A DNA stretch of 64,000 nt from Verrucomicrobiota bacterium (GCA_020831635.1 JAFIGC010000007.1:1-64000), one strand, 5' to 3'. Shown: positions 9,501 through 16,838, counted from the stretch's first letter. The notes: generated by a model from the letters alone, not told the origin. Program-made: numbers and translations.

Positions 9501-11987
9501 TGGCACGAAGAAAAAGAAAAAGAGAATGAGGGCCAGATTGGCGGTGGGCACGAGGCTGCGGCGAAGGTTGTCCAAGAGCTTCCAGCGGGAGAGACTCGAC
9601 AAGCGGGCGCGCAATTTTCGGGGAATCATCTGCCAGTCGCCGCGAATCCACCGGTGCCGGCGGGCCATGTCCTCGGCGTATCGCGAGGGATCGTCCTCGT
9701 AGACTTCCACGTCGCTCACCAATCCGGAGCGGGCATAACAGCCTTCGAGCAGGTCATGGCTCAGGATGCTGTTGTCGGGAAAACGTCCATGCAGGCTGCG
9801 AACAAAGGCGTCCACTTCGTAAATCCCCTTGCCGATATACGAACCCTGCGCAAAGAGGTCCTGATACAAATCGCTGACCTCGCGGGTGTAGGGATCGATG
9901 CCGGCATCCCCTCCAAAAAGACGCACGTACCACGACCTGCGGGAACCGGGCAGGCTCGCGCTCACGCGGGGTTGCAGAATCGTGTAGCCGTCCACCACCT
10001 GATCGGATTTCGGATCGAAAACCGCCTGATTCAGCGGGTGGGCAATCGTGGCGATGAGGGTGCGGGCCACATCGCGGGGCATGCGGGTGTCGGTATCGAG
10101 GGTGATCACGTACCGAACCGCGGAAAGTATGGCGGTCTCCCCGCGGACTTCGCTGTAGGCGGTTTTGCTTCCCCCGCGTAAAAAGGAATTGAAGGCTTCC
10201 AATTTGCCGCGTTTGCGTTCGTAACCCATCCAGACGCCTTCGGCGGGATTCCAGAGGCGCGGACGGTGAAAAAGAAAGAACTGGGCATTGTAGGCTTCGG
10301 CGTATTTTACGTTCAGGAGGTCCACGCCTTCGGCGGCGGCCCGCACCAGTTCGTCATCGCCGGATTGCGATTCGTCGGGCGCGTCCCGAAAATCGGTAAG
10401 CAAGGCGAAATGAAGAAAGGGATCGGGATTGGAAAGATGGTGCAATTCCAAGGTGTCCAAAAGCGCCTGCACCCCCTCGACTGTGGTCAGCATGGACGGG
10501 ATCACCACCATGCTGCGGCATTCGGAGGTAATGCCCTTGGCAAAATCCAGGCGGGCCAGCGGATGCGGTTTGACCAGCAAGGGGGTCAGCGCATTCACCA
10601 GCGACACCGCAAGTTGACCGCCACAGATCAAAACCAGAACGGCGGAGAAAACCAGGAGTCCCATCGGAAGTCCCCATGCGCCCGCAAACCATATATATCC
10701 CGCGGTCAGGAGAACCGTGAACAAGCTCACCGTGCCCAAATAAACCCGCAGGGGATTCCTGAGGACCGCGGCTTCGAGTCCTCCGAACCCAGGGGCGCGT
10801 GCCCGCAGGGTTTTGCGCAGGTCCGGCAGCCCCCGGTCAATGAGCACGTAGCCCACGTGCGCCCTGCGGTCTTCGGCCCCGTGCGTTCGGGCGTGATCGG
10901 AGGAGATGCGGAGCACTTCGCCGGCGACGTCTCTTTCGGTTTTTTTGCTCTGACGAGCCAGGGTTTCGACGGCATGGCGATAGCGGTCGCGGGTGGAGAA
11001 ATCCATGCGGCGGTAAATCCCGGACGGATCTCCGCGCAGAATTTCCTCCACCGCGCTGAGCGTTTCCACAAACTCTTCCCAATCCATCGTGCTCAGAAAC
11101 CGCAGACTGCCGATGCAATGGCTCACGGTCATTTGATTGGCCGACTGCTGTTGGTTTTCCTGAATGCAAAGCGATTCCACGGAACGGCCCTGTTGGGTGA
11201 GATGCTGCTCCATCCACCCCCGGGCCAGATGCAGCAGGGGATTTTGACGGGCCAGCTGTTCGGTGAATTCCGCCACAAAGGCACAGGTGAGTTGAATGTC
11301 CGCCTTGGCCATTTCCGCCACCACCACCACCAACTGTGACGGGTCCCGCTCCGCCATGGCTTGGAGTCGGTCGATCCATTCGTTCGCGAGGGCTCGGTCT
11401 TCACGTGCGGAGATTAAACGCCGGGCGATTTCTTGCAAGGTTTCAATCAAACTGAGGCGCAGCATAATGGGAATGGCCCACAGTTCGCCCAGCTTCAGGG
11501 TGGTGACGCTTTGATACGCCGCGACAAAGGCACTCAGGGTTTCCGCATCGACTTGGGCATCCTGATGGGACACCAGTTCCGTGACCACGTCATAGACCCG
11601 TGGCAAGCCCTTGGAGCGCCCCTCCAGCAAACAGGGCAGTTCCCGGCTGTATGTTCTGGGCAAATGCTTTCGGGCCAACTGTATTTGCTCTTCAATCAGA
11701 TAGAAATTGTCCAACAGCCATTCCGCGGCCGGCGTCAGATGACGTCCCGTGGGATCCGCCTGCGTGTGTTTCAGGAATCCGCGCAACCGCGCCTCGTTGA
11801 ACCCCAGACGCTCCAGCAACGGATTGGCTTTTTGTTTGGCACCCACCGGATGAAGAGAGGCCAACGATTCCGCATGAAGCATCAACTGCTCGATGCTGAA
11901 CAATTCCGAGGGGACACGAGGATTAGGAGTCCCCGAAACCCCGTCGCGGGGATGAGGCGGGGAGGAGACGTGGAGGAAGGAGTACAT
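3498..11987 (-). CDS. ndvB: Cyclic beta-1,2-glucan synthase (GT84-GH94, NdvB/ChvB-like)
   Basis: This 2829-residue inner-membrane enzyme should build cyclic beta-1,2-glucans from UDP-glucose and regulate ring size by phosphorolysis; such glucans act in the periplasm in osmotic adaptation. Transmembrane segments lie near residues 415-470, 810-850 and 935-975. The GT84 domain contains TLDTDTRMPRDVA (about 631) and RHRWIRGDWQM. A glycoamylase-like domain follows (WSGSMFEYLMPNLVMPSH, about 1340). Two GH94-type sugar-binding modules begin near 1550 and 2040, and the phosphorylase motif GCGDWNDGMNQVG (about 2510) carries the family's acid Asp. The length matches the family. The start is supported by family-like N-terminal sequence (ELFSIEQL, residues 28-35) that precedes the next Met. 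The regulon promoter places its predicted +1 on this ATG, so the transcript may be leaderless. It heads a three-gene operon. Confidence 0.95.
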   Translation of the reverse strand: MYSFLHVSSPPHPRDGVSGTPNPRVPSELFSIEQLMLHAESLASLHPVGAKQKANPLLERLGFNEARLRGFLKHTQADPTGRHLTPAAEWLLDNFYLIEEQIQLARKHLPRTYSRELPCLLEGRSKGLPRVYDVVTELVSHQDAQVDAETLSAFVAAYQSVTTLKLGELWAIPIMLRLSLIETLQEIARRLISAREDRALANEWIDRLQAMAERDPSQLVVVVAEMAKADIQLTCAFVAEFTEQLARQNPLLHLARGWMEQHLTQQGRSVESLCIQENQQQSANQMTVSHCIGSLRFLSTMDWEEFVETLSAVEEILRGDPSGIYRRMDFSTRDRYRHAVETLARQSKKTERDVAGEVLRISSDHARTHGAEDRRAHVGYVLIDRGLPDLRKTLRARAPGFGGLEAAVLRNPLRVYLGTVSLFTVLLTAGYIWFAGAWGLPMGLLVFSAVLVLICGGQLAVSLVNALTPLLVKPHPLARLDFAKGITSECRSMVVIPSMLTTVEGVQALLDTLELHHLSNPDPFLHFALLTDFRDAPDESQSGDDELVRAAAEGVDLLNVKYAEAYNAQFFLFHRPRLWNPAEGVWMGYERKRGKLEAFNSFLRGGSKTAYSEVRGETAILSAVRYVITLDTDTRMPRDVARTLIATIAHPLNQAVFDPKSDQVVDGYTILQPRVSASLPGSRRSWYVRLFGGDAGIDPYTREVSDLYQDLFAQGSYIGKGIYEVDAFVRSLHGRFPDNSILSHDLLEGCYARSGLVSDVEVYEDDPSRYAEDMARRHRWIRGDWQMIPRKLRARLSSLSRWKLLDNLRRSLVPTANLALILFFFFFVPNGGLLGGIVALLLVGLSGCLSALSSLFRKSHSIPWKQHLRTEGKGGLRFAGRTGFNLAMMPHETLANIDAIFRTCYRVFVSHKHLLEWQTSGDAALRSGDSLPRHFRTMAFPPILALSTAVILAFWVPANLPAALPILLLWALAPGLAWRCSRPIIAKNPNLSPNQIDFLGECARKTWSFFETFVTAEENWLPPDNFQEAHGPRIAHRTSPTNMGLSLLANLAARDFGYLTLDGLAERTRNTFATFDRMPRKHGHFYNWYDTRSLEPLLPIYLSSVDSGNLAGHLLTLGSGLRGLADEPLFSDCIFSGLRDTLHVLMALSSDATSLKELDRILTETLARMPDSFLEGLARLEEVMALTQQLSQSVIPASSEQEIWVQRLHHTAEAQLRQLEDLVPDPADSVHPTLRQQSARGVPAAMSLLTALDELADRADAFAQMDFTFLYDKSRDLFRTGYNLSERRFDTGYYDLLASEARLGSYVSIALGQIPQKHWFTLGRLLVSSNRDPILVSWSGSMFEYLMPNLVMPSHEKTLLDHSCRAAVVQQVDYGNLRKVPWGISESGYNRTDIHFNYQYRAFGSPGIGLKRGLAEDLVIAPYATVMALMTSPRLACENLQRLRAEEREGEYGFYEAIDYTPSRQLPNEKSATLFSYMAHHQGMSLLALLSFLRDQPMQKRFMDCPPLKATGFLLQERVPKTAASVFASDLQVEDTDLLSADKQSTMRVMPDPTPVTPEVHLLSNGSYHVLISSAGAGSSRWRDLAVTRWREDATRDCWGLFVYLRDVDTGEMWSAAHQPARVEGQSHEAIFSQARAEFKQLHHRIAVHTEICVSPEDDVEVRRITLTNNSRETRRIELTSYGEVVLAPAAADASHPAFSNLFVQTEFTPATASLLCTRRPRSVDETPPWLLHLFVGANGDAGEVSCETDRARFVGRGGSLSHPRALRDAGPLSNTVGSVLDPVISLRRVITLAPRQSRTVHLVLGVCESRELALSRVEQYQSPRMSNRAFDLAWTHSQVTLHHLNITETEAQVYGHLTGALIYADPARRAPSAVLSQNRRGQTGLWSYGISGDSPIILLRISDINKIDLVQQAIRAHAYWRTKGLTVELVILNGDHSVYHQSLHQQITERISSGVEAKMLDQRGGIFLRRLDQIPQEDLVLLQAVARVVLEDDKGSFQHQVERHRLVPPSIPLLIPETGNANFSTPPLAKRDLLFPNGYGGFTRDGREYVITLQPGQHTPAPWINVIANRSFGTVVSESGGGYTWIENAHEFRITPWNNDSVRDTPGEAFYLRDEQSGQVWSPTPGPARGNTPYVIRHGFGYTVFEHQEHGIASELWIYVAMDAPVKFATLKLRNLSGQSRRLSATGYWEWVLGDLRAKTLLHVQTEIDPQSGALFARNTYNSDFMGRIAFLDVDETRCSLTADRKEFIGRNGSLAQPAALKRGRLSGNVGAGLDPCGAIQVSFELADGQSRETTFRLGVGRDKADATTLIRRYRQPHAGRKALEGVWEYWNRTLGAVNLDTPDPAVNLMANGWLLYQTLSCRMWGRSGFYQSGGAYGFRDQLQDSLALVHSEPALIRGHLLLAAAHQFVEGDVQHWWHPPSGRGVRTHFSDDYLWLPFVTCHYVKCVGDSGVLDETVPFLEGRPVNDDEEAYYDQPQRSEESASLYEHCVRAIKNGLNFGEHGLPLIGCGDWNDGMNQVGPEGKGESVWLAFFLFDVLHQFAELADTRQDDRFATLCREQATQLRENIEANAWDGGWYKRAWFDNGVPLGSAQSPECQIDSLPQSWSVLSGAGDPARSNAAMEAVDQRLVRRDDGLIQLFDPPFDTSDLEPGYIKGYIPGVRENGGQYTHAAIWTAMAFAKLGDGERAWELFNLLNPIHHGGSPEAIDTYKVEPYVAVADIYGEPPHIGRGGWTWYTGSAGWMYRLLVETLLGIHKQGEHLHFRPLIPKTWPGYKLHYRYLQTVYHITLIRDNAAQDPEPLHLKNDRQEHHCEIRVKASTTEKGIES

Positions 11988-11993
11988 GCCGGG

Positions 11994-12037
11994 ATTGTAG
12001 AGGGATACCTCCCGGATGTATATGGGGTCAAACCCTT
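11994..12037 (-). promoter_or_regulatory. Regulon promoter 1 (glucan synthase operon)
   Basis: Operator AAGGGTTTGACCCCAT at 12037-12022, then 22 nt, then the -10-like TACAAT at 11999-11994. The predicted +1 falls on or next to the synthase ATG at 11987. Confidence 0.8.
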
Positions 12038-12102
12038 AGAGGTAGGCTTTGCGGGGCCATTGGGACGGGAGCGCCGGTCTCCGCACCGGCAGGGTAAATG
12101 AA

Positions 12103-12231
12103 TTTTCCCCGAAGGGGATCTTCACCGTAGCCGTGGGTTTCGAGCGCAGCGAGACACCCACGGAACCCAAACCCAACATACCGCGCATCCTGAAAGGATG
12201 CCTCACCCCCACCGTTGCCCCCCCGGCCCGT
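12103..12231. repeat. REP-like repeat, type B copy 1
   Basis: A long composite repeat with the palindrome TTTTCCCCGAAGGGGA, then CACCGTAGCCGTGGG, GCGCAGCGAGACACCCACGG and the hairpin GCATCCTGAAAGGATGC. A near-copy lies at 12984-13114. It ends at the 3' end of the REP-associated transposase gene. Confidence 0.8.
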
Positions 12232-12683
12232 TAATCCCAAATATATCGCTCGTCATAGGGAATTTCATAACGCTTCAAAAAGGAGAGAAGTTCCTCCTGA
12301 AACGTCTTCTTGCGGTGATGCTCTTCCTGATTTCGGATGTACTGTTCCACATCATCCCGTTGGATGGCGCCAAAAGAAAAAAGGGCGTAGCCATCCTGCC
12401 AGTAAAAACGATGGTAGGCATTGCCCTGTTTTTTGATCCATGATGAACTCTCTTTCTTGATGTGGGCAATCAAGTCGATGGATCTGAGCTTTTTTCCCAA
12501 ATCCGCAGCCACATGCACGTGATCCTCCACTCCGCCAACCACCACCCATGGACACCCTGCATCCCGGCATAGGGTTGCCAAATAGGCTTGCATGTTTGGA
12601 CGCACGGACGCATCCATGAAAGGCTCGCGATGTTTTGTCGAAAAAATAATGTGCGCGTAAAGTTGATGAAAGGATTGGGGCAT
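12231..12683 (-). CDS. REP-associated tyrosine transposase (RAYT, IS200/TnpA_REP type)
   Basis: This roughly 150-residue single-stranded-DNA transposase carries the HUH metal-binding motif in GGVEDHVHVAADLG. The C-terminal part, FYWQDGYALFSFG...DDVEQYIRNQEEHHRKKTFQEE, is characteristic of the Y1 transposase family that mobilises REP palindromes. I chose the ATG at 12683 (MPQSFHQLYAHIIFSTKHR) because that is the conserved family start; a longer in-frame start at 12719 adds an atypical hydrophobic tail. The gene lies between REP-like repeats: one type-B copy touching its 3' end and three copies behind it. RAYTs are usually domesticated and act on such repeats rather than moving as a full IS. 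All the residues I looked for are present, so it is probably functional. Confidence 0.92.
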   Translation of the reverse strand: MPQSFHQLYAHIIFSTKHREPFMDASVRPNMQAYLATLCRDAGCPWVVVGGVEDHVHVAADLGKKLRSIDLIAHIKKESSSWIKKQGNAYHRFYWQDGYALFSFGAIQRDDVEQYIRNQEEHHRKKTFQEELLSFLKRYEIPYDERYIWD

Positions 12684-12774
12684 GGATACCATAAAAATGA
12701 ATATTCCTGAAAATTTCAATCTAAAAGTGAAACAGATGTATGTGAAATTTCAGCCAACGACCGCAGCCGCTCCC

Positions 12775-12891
12775 GGCCCCGTTGAACAACCCTTTCAGGG
12801 TTGAATCCCGCTTTCCTGATCCATCCGTGGGCGGCGGGTCGTGGTACGCCCCTTGCCCACGGCTACGGTGAATATCCCCTTCGGGGAAAAA
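12775..12891. repeat. REP-like repeat, type A copy 1
   Basis: A 117-bp repeat, GCCCCGTTGAACAACCCTTT through CCCCTTCGGGGAAAAAG, near-identical to 13115-13231 with only a few substitutions. Its right end is the inverted form of the left end of the type B repeats (CCACGGCTACGGTGAA, then CCCCTTCGGGG). Confidence 0.85.
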
Positions 12892-12983
12892 GCCGCGATT
12901 CAATCGGCCCATACCTTGATGGGCGTTTTCTATGGTGAAGATCCCCTTCAGAAATTGGAGAGGATACCCAATCACTTGCCCGA

Positions 12984-13114
12984 TTTTCCCCGAAGGGGAA
13001 GGGGATCTTCACCGTAGCCGTGGGTTTTGAGCGCAGCGAGACACCCACGGTTCTCGCCCCCTACAACCCGCGCATCCTGAAAGGATGCCTCACCCCGCCA
13101 CCGTTGCCTCCCCT
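12984..13114. repeat. REP-like repeat, type B copy 2
   Basis: Matches 12103-12231: CCCCGAAGGGG, CACCGTAGCCGTGGG, GCGCAGCGAGACACCCACGG and GCATCCTGAAAGGATGC in the same order. The middle differs. It runs straight into type A copy 2. Confidence 0.8.
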
Positions 13115-13231
13115 GGCCCCGTTGAACAACCCTTTCAGGGTTGAATCCCGTTTTCCTGATCCATCCGTGGGCGGCGGGGCGTGGTACGCCCCTTGCCCAC
13201 GGCTACGGTGAAAATCCCCTTCGGGGAAAAA
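13115..13231. repeat. REP-like repeat, type A copy 2
   Basis: The second 117-bp type A copy, directly behind type B copy 2. Because A and B share ends in opposite orientation, the B2-A2 unit can fold into a very large hairpin, like a bacterial interspersed mosaic element. Confidence 0.85.
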
Positions 13232-13260
13232 GGTGCGCGCTCCGTTCATCCATACAGACA

Positions 13261-13704
13261 TCATGGGGCCAACAAGGATATTCCCAGCACACAAGCGGCG
13301 GATTTCATTCTTTGATCCGTGGTGACCAACCGGGTGCAGCCCGCTTCCATGGCCGTGGCAAGGTGAATCCCATCCAGCGTGCGCAAAAAAACAGGCGGTT
13401 CAACTCCGAAACACCTGTCCGCCACTTCACGGGTCTTTTGCAACAAAGCCATCCCAATCGGCACCTGGAATATCAAGCCGCGGTTCAGATCGTCCATGTA
13501 TTCGCTGAAAATCTCTTGTGCCGATTTTTGCCCGGTTTCTGACCGAGTTTGTTTTTGCAAAAGGGCAAAATAGATTTCACTCTGGGTCAATGAAGACGTA
13601 ATCAGAGGCTCTGCACTTTTCCCGATCTGATGCAGGTAACGATCCGAATCCGGTTCCCGGCAGTATAATTTCAACAAGCAACTTGTGTCCCAATACACGG
13701 ACAT
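13261..13704 (-). CDS. PIN-domain toxin ribonuclease (VapC-like)
   Basis: This 147-residue PIN-fold protein begins MSVYWDTSCLLKLYCREPDS, with the first catalytic Asp at residue 6. Further acidic positions fit the four-residue metal site: the Glu in LTQSEIYFALL, the Asp in LRTLDGIHLATAMEAGC, and the Asp in LVTTDQRMKSAA. Toxins of this family cut RNA, often tRNA, and are blocked by the cognate antitoxin. Its ATG shares one base with the antitoxin stop (TGATG at 13704), the usual translationally coupled antitoxin-toxin arrangement. It sits just beyond a REP-like repeat cluster, a common place for mobile accessory genes. The target RNA is unknown. Confidence 0.9.
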   Translation of the reverse strand: MSVYWDTSCLLKLYCREPDSDRYLHQIGKSAEPLITSSLTQSEIYFALLQKQTRSETGQKSAQEIFSEYMDDLNRGLIFQVPIGMALLQKTREVADRCFGVEPPVFLRTLDGIHLATAMEAGCTRLVTTDQRMKSAACVLGISLLAP

Positions 13705-13952
13705 CAGAAACGATCCTCGCGTAAATCATCCAGAATTTCAGAGGAGGAATCAGAACCTTCCGGCATGGCTTCCAGACTTTTTTTTCGGCGCTGGGCCCAC
13801 GTATTGAAGTCAGATTTGACCGGAGTGCCGGATACCGGGACCAGTTGAATGGTCGGCTTGCCTCGAACCGTGATCACCACCTCCTCACCGGCAGTGGCTT
13901 TGGCGATCAACTCACTTAAACGGGCTTTCGATTCACGAACACTTGCAATCAT
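13704..13952 (-). CDS. Phd/YefM-family antitoxin
   Basis: This small protein of about 82 residues starts MIASVRESKARLSELIAKAT and continues GEEVVITVRGKPTIQLVPV, the classic N-terminal DNA-binding half of Phd/YefM antitoxins. The C-terminal part is charged and probably disordered (EILDDLREDRF) and would wrap around the PIN toxin. I chose the ATG at 13952 because the family begins with this segment; a start at 13994 would add 14 unrelated residues. It probably represses its own operon with the toxin. It overlaps the toxin start by one base. Confidence 0.88.
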   Translation of the reverse strand: MIASVRESKARLSELIAKATAGEEVVITVRGKPTIQLVPVSGTPVKSDFNTWAQRRKKSLEAMPEGSDSSSEILDDLREDRF

Positions 13953-14037
13953 GTGACTACAGTAGTCCACCACTTTGAGAAATTCAAGATCCATTCGTGA
14001 TCAATACGGAAATCAAGGGCGTTTTCATGGTGATGAT

Positions 14038-14093
14038 CCCTTTTCCGAGCGTCGGAAGCCATGAAAAAAAAGTTTCCGACGCTCGGAAAGGGG
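14038..14093. repeat. Inverted pair of TTCCGANCGTCGGAA palindromes
   Basis: Two 15-bp palindromes (14043-14057 and 14074-14088) form a larger hairpin of about 20 bp with an A-rich loop. The same unit occurs twice at 32672-32717. Confidence 0.75.
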
Positions 14094-14132
14094 AAAGAAT
14101 TGCGGACAGGACTGTCCTCGCTCCGTTCAACG

Positions 14133-15020
14133 CTACTTCACAGTGCCGGCCTCGACGGAACTTGAATCTGTTTCGTCCTCAAACCCGCAGTCATTACAGA
14201 CGGTGGATACGCCCCCGCCTTCGTTGTCCCAGTCGTCCACCGCCTCTTGATACCTTTCCTTACTGCCTTCTGGCTCCAGGGCCCAGTATCCGTCCCGTTG
14301 ATAATGCGTGTGCAATCCGGATTCGTATTCCCGGGTGAGAAGAATCTCTTCGCTATATTCGGGAGCGTTGCGGATGGCGTCCCGGGTGAGATTGACGACG
14401 ACCGTGGCGCTTTCCCAGCTCACCCGCTCAATCCACTGCGGCGAAATCAAAACCTTCCGACCCGGCAGCCATTTGTGCGTGTCAATGACCAGATAGCGGA
14501 TGCTCCAGTTGGAATCATCCACGATGAAATCCGCCACGCAGCCGATGGCGCCGTCGCCGGCCTCGATTTCATAGCCCCGCACCGTTTCGGCGGAACGCAA
14601 ATGCTGGTCAGCGGGTTCCTCTTCCGGTGCGCAAGGAGACTCACGTTTCAACGATCCGCGGGCAATCATCGGATGCGCGCCCCACATGTAAGGTCCATCC
14701 CAATAAACCGGCCATCCATAGAAATCGTGAAATTCAGTTTCAAATTGTCGCGAGACGGGTTGGTCGCTGTTCAACGCCGGGCTATCCTGGATCTGCCGTT
14801 GGGTTAAATTCACATTCACTTGTTCCTCCGCGGAGTTCAGTCTGAGCCGCGCATGGGGAGAGATCAAGACTTTGCGGCTGGTGAGCCAAGAGCCCGTTTT
14901 GGCCACGAGGTATCTCACGGTCCAGTACTGGTCATCGAAGAGGAGGTCTTTGACACCGCCCAGCTCGCCGTCGAGGCTGTTGAGTTTGAATCCGGCAATC
15001 GATTTGGAGGAAAATAACAT
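14133..15020 (-). CDS. Double PRC-barrel domain protein
   Basis: This protein of about 295 residues carries two PRC-barrel repeats. The first is near residues 5-75 (IAGFKLNSLDGELGGVKDLLFDDQYWTVRYLV...), the second near 145-215 (VRGYEIEAGDGAIGCVADFIVDDSNWSIRYLV...). Each repeat ends in a GRKVLISP- or SRKVLISP-like stretch. The acidic tail ends with a CNDCGFED motif. There is no signal peptide, so it is probably cytoplasmic. Free-standing PRC-barrel proteins are common stress-associated proteins of unclear biochemical role. I chose the ATG at 15020 rather than 15053 because the domain begins there. A regulon promoter lies about 60 nt upstream. Confidence 0.88.
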   Translation of the reverse strand: MLFSSKSIAGFKLNSLDGELGGVKDLLFDDQYWTVRYLVAKTGSWLTSRKVLISPHARLRLNSAEEQVNVNLTQRQIQDSPALNSDQPVSRQFETEFHDFYGWPVYWDGPYMWGAHPMIARGSLKRESPCAPEEEPADQHLRSAETVRGYEIEAGDGAIGCVADFIVDDSNWSIRYLVIDTHKWLPGRKVLISPQWIERVSWESATVVVNLTRDAIRNAPEYSEEILLTREYESGLHTHYQRDGYWALEPEGSKERYQEAVDDWDNEGGGVSTVCNDCGFEDETDSSSVEAGTVK

Positions 15021-15080
15021 GAGATTTCTTTGGGTGGGAAATTTAAGTGACAAGGGGTCGGTTTTTGAGATTGAACTTCC

Positions 15081-15124
15081 TTTTTACCTGAATTCACGAA
15101 AACGCTCAATGGGGTGAAACCCTA
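15081..15124 (-). promoter_or_regulatory. Regulon promoter 2 (PRC-barrel gene)
   Basis: Operator TAGGGTTTCACCCCAT at 15124-15109, 22 nt, then TAAAAA at 15086-15081. The operator is perfect but the hexamer lacks the final T found at the other sites. Confidence 0.7.
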
Positions 15125-15154
15125 AAAAGCCCGATGGCGAACCATCGGGCTTTT
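15124..15154. terminator. Rho-independent terminator, core shared with 26056-26087
   Basis: The hairpin AGCCCGATGG / CCATCGGGCT has a CGAA loop, flanked by A-runs and T-runs so that it can work both ways. It ends the minus-strand unit finishing at 15229 and touches the operator of the next promoter. Confidence 0.88.
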
Positions 15155-15228
15155 CAAGTGTGGACGGATTATCCGTCCTCTATGTTTTGCAGCGACCGGG
15201 AAGGATAAATTTCCCGCCGCTGTCATCT

Positions 15229-15873
15229 TCAAATGACGTCGCGGCGCACCCGGTCGTTCGGATGCGTGGCCAGATTGCGGGGCCGGTCGTCATCCGCATC
15301 ATATACGGTGCCGGGCTCGCGGATTTCGCCGCGCTCCTTCACATCGTGCTGATCTCCACTTGAGGATTCCCCGGCGGTGCAGATATCCTCGGCATCGGAT
15401 TCGGAGAAGATCTTCTTGGCGCGCTTGATTTCATCCGAGCTTTCGGTGTGGACCGAAATCAGGATGTTGCCTTCTTTCAACTTGCTTTCATAGCGCTTGG
15501 CTTCGATCTCGGGGATGCCGAGGCCGATCAAACCGCCGGCGATGCCGCCCACGGTTGCCCCAATGGCCGCGCCACCGAGTGCGGCCATGATGGGGCCTGC
15601 GGCAATAAACGGGCCAATCCCGGGGATGGCCAGTGCGCCAATGCCCGCGATCCAACCCAACGATCCGCCAATGATCCCCCCGGTGCCTGCACCGGTAACG
15701 GCGCCCTCGGGGGCCTTCGTGTTTTTTTCGTGGGCGAATTCTTGATTCGTGTTTTTATCAGCGAACAACACGGAGATGTCGCTGTTTGAGAAGTTCGCGA
15801 GCTTCAGTCGATCAACGATTTGATCGGCCTGAACGCGTGAGGTTGCAATACAGAATACGGATTTATTTGACAT
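15229..15873 (-). CDS. Glycine-zipper stress protein (general stress 17M/YflT-like N-terminus)
   Basis: This 214-residue protein starts MSNKSVFCIATSRVQADQIVDRLKLANF, resembling the short alpha/beta domain of general stress protein 17M (YflT type). Residues from about 60 to 125 are a glycine- and alanine-rich hydrophobic block (GAGTGGIIGGSLGWIAGIGA, then GGAAIGATVGGIAGGLIG) that can insert in a membrane as a glycine zipper. The C-terminal tail is acidic and hydrophilic. The ATG at 15873 is chosen because the domain starts there; the longer frame adds 20 basic residues. It follows the DUF4142/BON gene by about 57 nt and is probably in its operon, ending at the terminator near 15150. Confidence 0.78.
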   Translation of the reverse strand: MSNKSVFCIATSRVQADQIVDRLKLANFSNSDISVLFADKNTNQEFAHEKNTKAPEGAVTGAGTGGIIGGSLGWIAGIGALAIPGIGPFIAAGPIMAALGGAAIGATVGGIAGGLIGLGIPEIEAKRYESKLKEGNILISVHTESSDEIKRAKKIFSESDAEDICTAGESSSGDQHDVKERGEIREPGTVYDADDDRPRNLATHPNDRVRRDVI

Positions 15874-15929
15874 GAGGTTTTCTTTCTTTTTGGTTACTTG
15901 TTTCTTGCAGATTTGTTTGTGAACGCAGT

Positions 15930-16763
15930 TCACTTCACTTCAAGTTGACTGTCCACTTGACTGGGATTCACAACCCGGCCGGCGATCTCATCGATGTGTA
16001 GTTTTTCACTGGCATTATCGACAGGACCGCGCAGGGTGACTTTGCCGTCTTTGGTGATGATCTTCACGTTCTTGCCGTTCGTGGACATGTCGTCGACATC
16101 CAAAATCGCCTTGCGAATGTTCGCGGTGATTTCCGTGTCGCGCTTGCCGGAGCCCTGGTCAAAAGGCGTCAGTTGTTTGTCGTCGCGGTCACGCACATTG
16201 CGCCCGGTGTTGTCTTTATCGGTCGTCCGTTCGATTTCCCGCGTGCGCAGCTCGTTGGCCTTTTCATGATGGGCCCTGAGCATCGGCAACCGTTCCATGG
16301 CGAAGGCCTTGACTTGAGCGTCCTTCGCGTCCTCGGCGGCGTCTTCGTAATTGCCGACCTGTTTTTTGTGGTCGCCCACCATCTGATCGAGGAATTTTCG
16401 GTCGAAGTCTTCACGGTCGGTTTTTTCCAGATTCCGGTATGTGCGGCTCGGATCCGTCTCGATCTCATCGGACAAATCGACGCGTTTTGCGGTGGCCAGG
16501 CGGGCCAGATTCGCACCGGAACGGGTGTGATCCGTCACGATCATCTCGGCATACGCCTTGACATCGGGATGCAGGGCTTTTTGAACGCCGAGTTGTGCGA
16601 GTTTCACTTCTTCCATGTCGTGGGACGCGGCGTTTTTGATGAATTTCTCATCGGCTCTGTTCAAGGTGTTTCTCTCGTTCGCCATGGCGTACGGAGCGGA
16701 CAGCAACATGCCGCACAAGGCGAGCGTGGTGTTTGACATCAGGGTATTGAATTTACTTTTCAT
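15930..16763 (-). CDS. Periplasmic DUF4142 plus BON domain protein
   Basis: This 277-residue exported protein has a signal peptide (residues 1-28, MKSKFNTLMSNTTLALCGML, cleavage near AMANE). A four-helix DUF4142 domain follows at about 30-185 (DEKFIKNAASHDMEEVKLAQLG... and AYAEMIVTDHTRSGANL). The C-terminal BON domain is at about 210-277 (ITANIRKAILDV, then VKIITKDGKVTLRGPVDNASEK). BON domains bind phospholipid and stabilise the envelope under osmotic or stationary-phase stress, as in OsmY. The true start is the ATG at 16763, which gives a perfect signal peptide; the longer frame runs through the promoter. The regulon operator lies upstream and the predicted leader is about 70 nt. Confidence 0.9.
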   Translation of the reverse strand: MKSKFNTLMSNTTLALCGMLLSAPYAMANERNTLNRADEKFIKNAASHDMEEVKLAQLGVQKALHPDVKAYAEMIVTDHTRSGANLARLATAKRVDLSDEIETDPSRTYRNLEKTDREDFDRKFLDQMVGDHKKQVGNYEDAAEDAKDAQVKAFAMERLPMLRAHHEKANELRTREIERTTDKDNTGRNVRDRDDKQLTPFDQGSGKRDTEITANIRKAILDVDDMSTNGKNVKIITKDGKVTLRGPVDNASEKLHIDEIAGRVVNPSQVDSQLEVK

Positions 16764-16838
16764 AATGGTTACAATTCTTTTTCGGTTGGGTTGTATTACT
16801 CTTTCCACGAACAACAGAGTGTTGCCGAGTCTAAAAGT

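Noticed and set aside
12001-13260. CRISPR array
   Set aside because: Repeats here are few, long (over 100 bp) and arranged around a RAYT gene, with no regular spacers or Cas genes.
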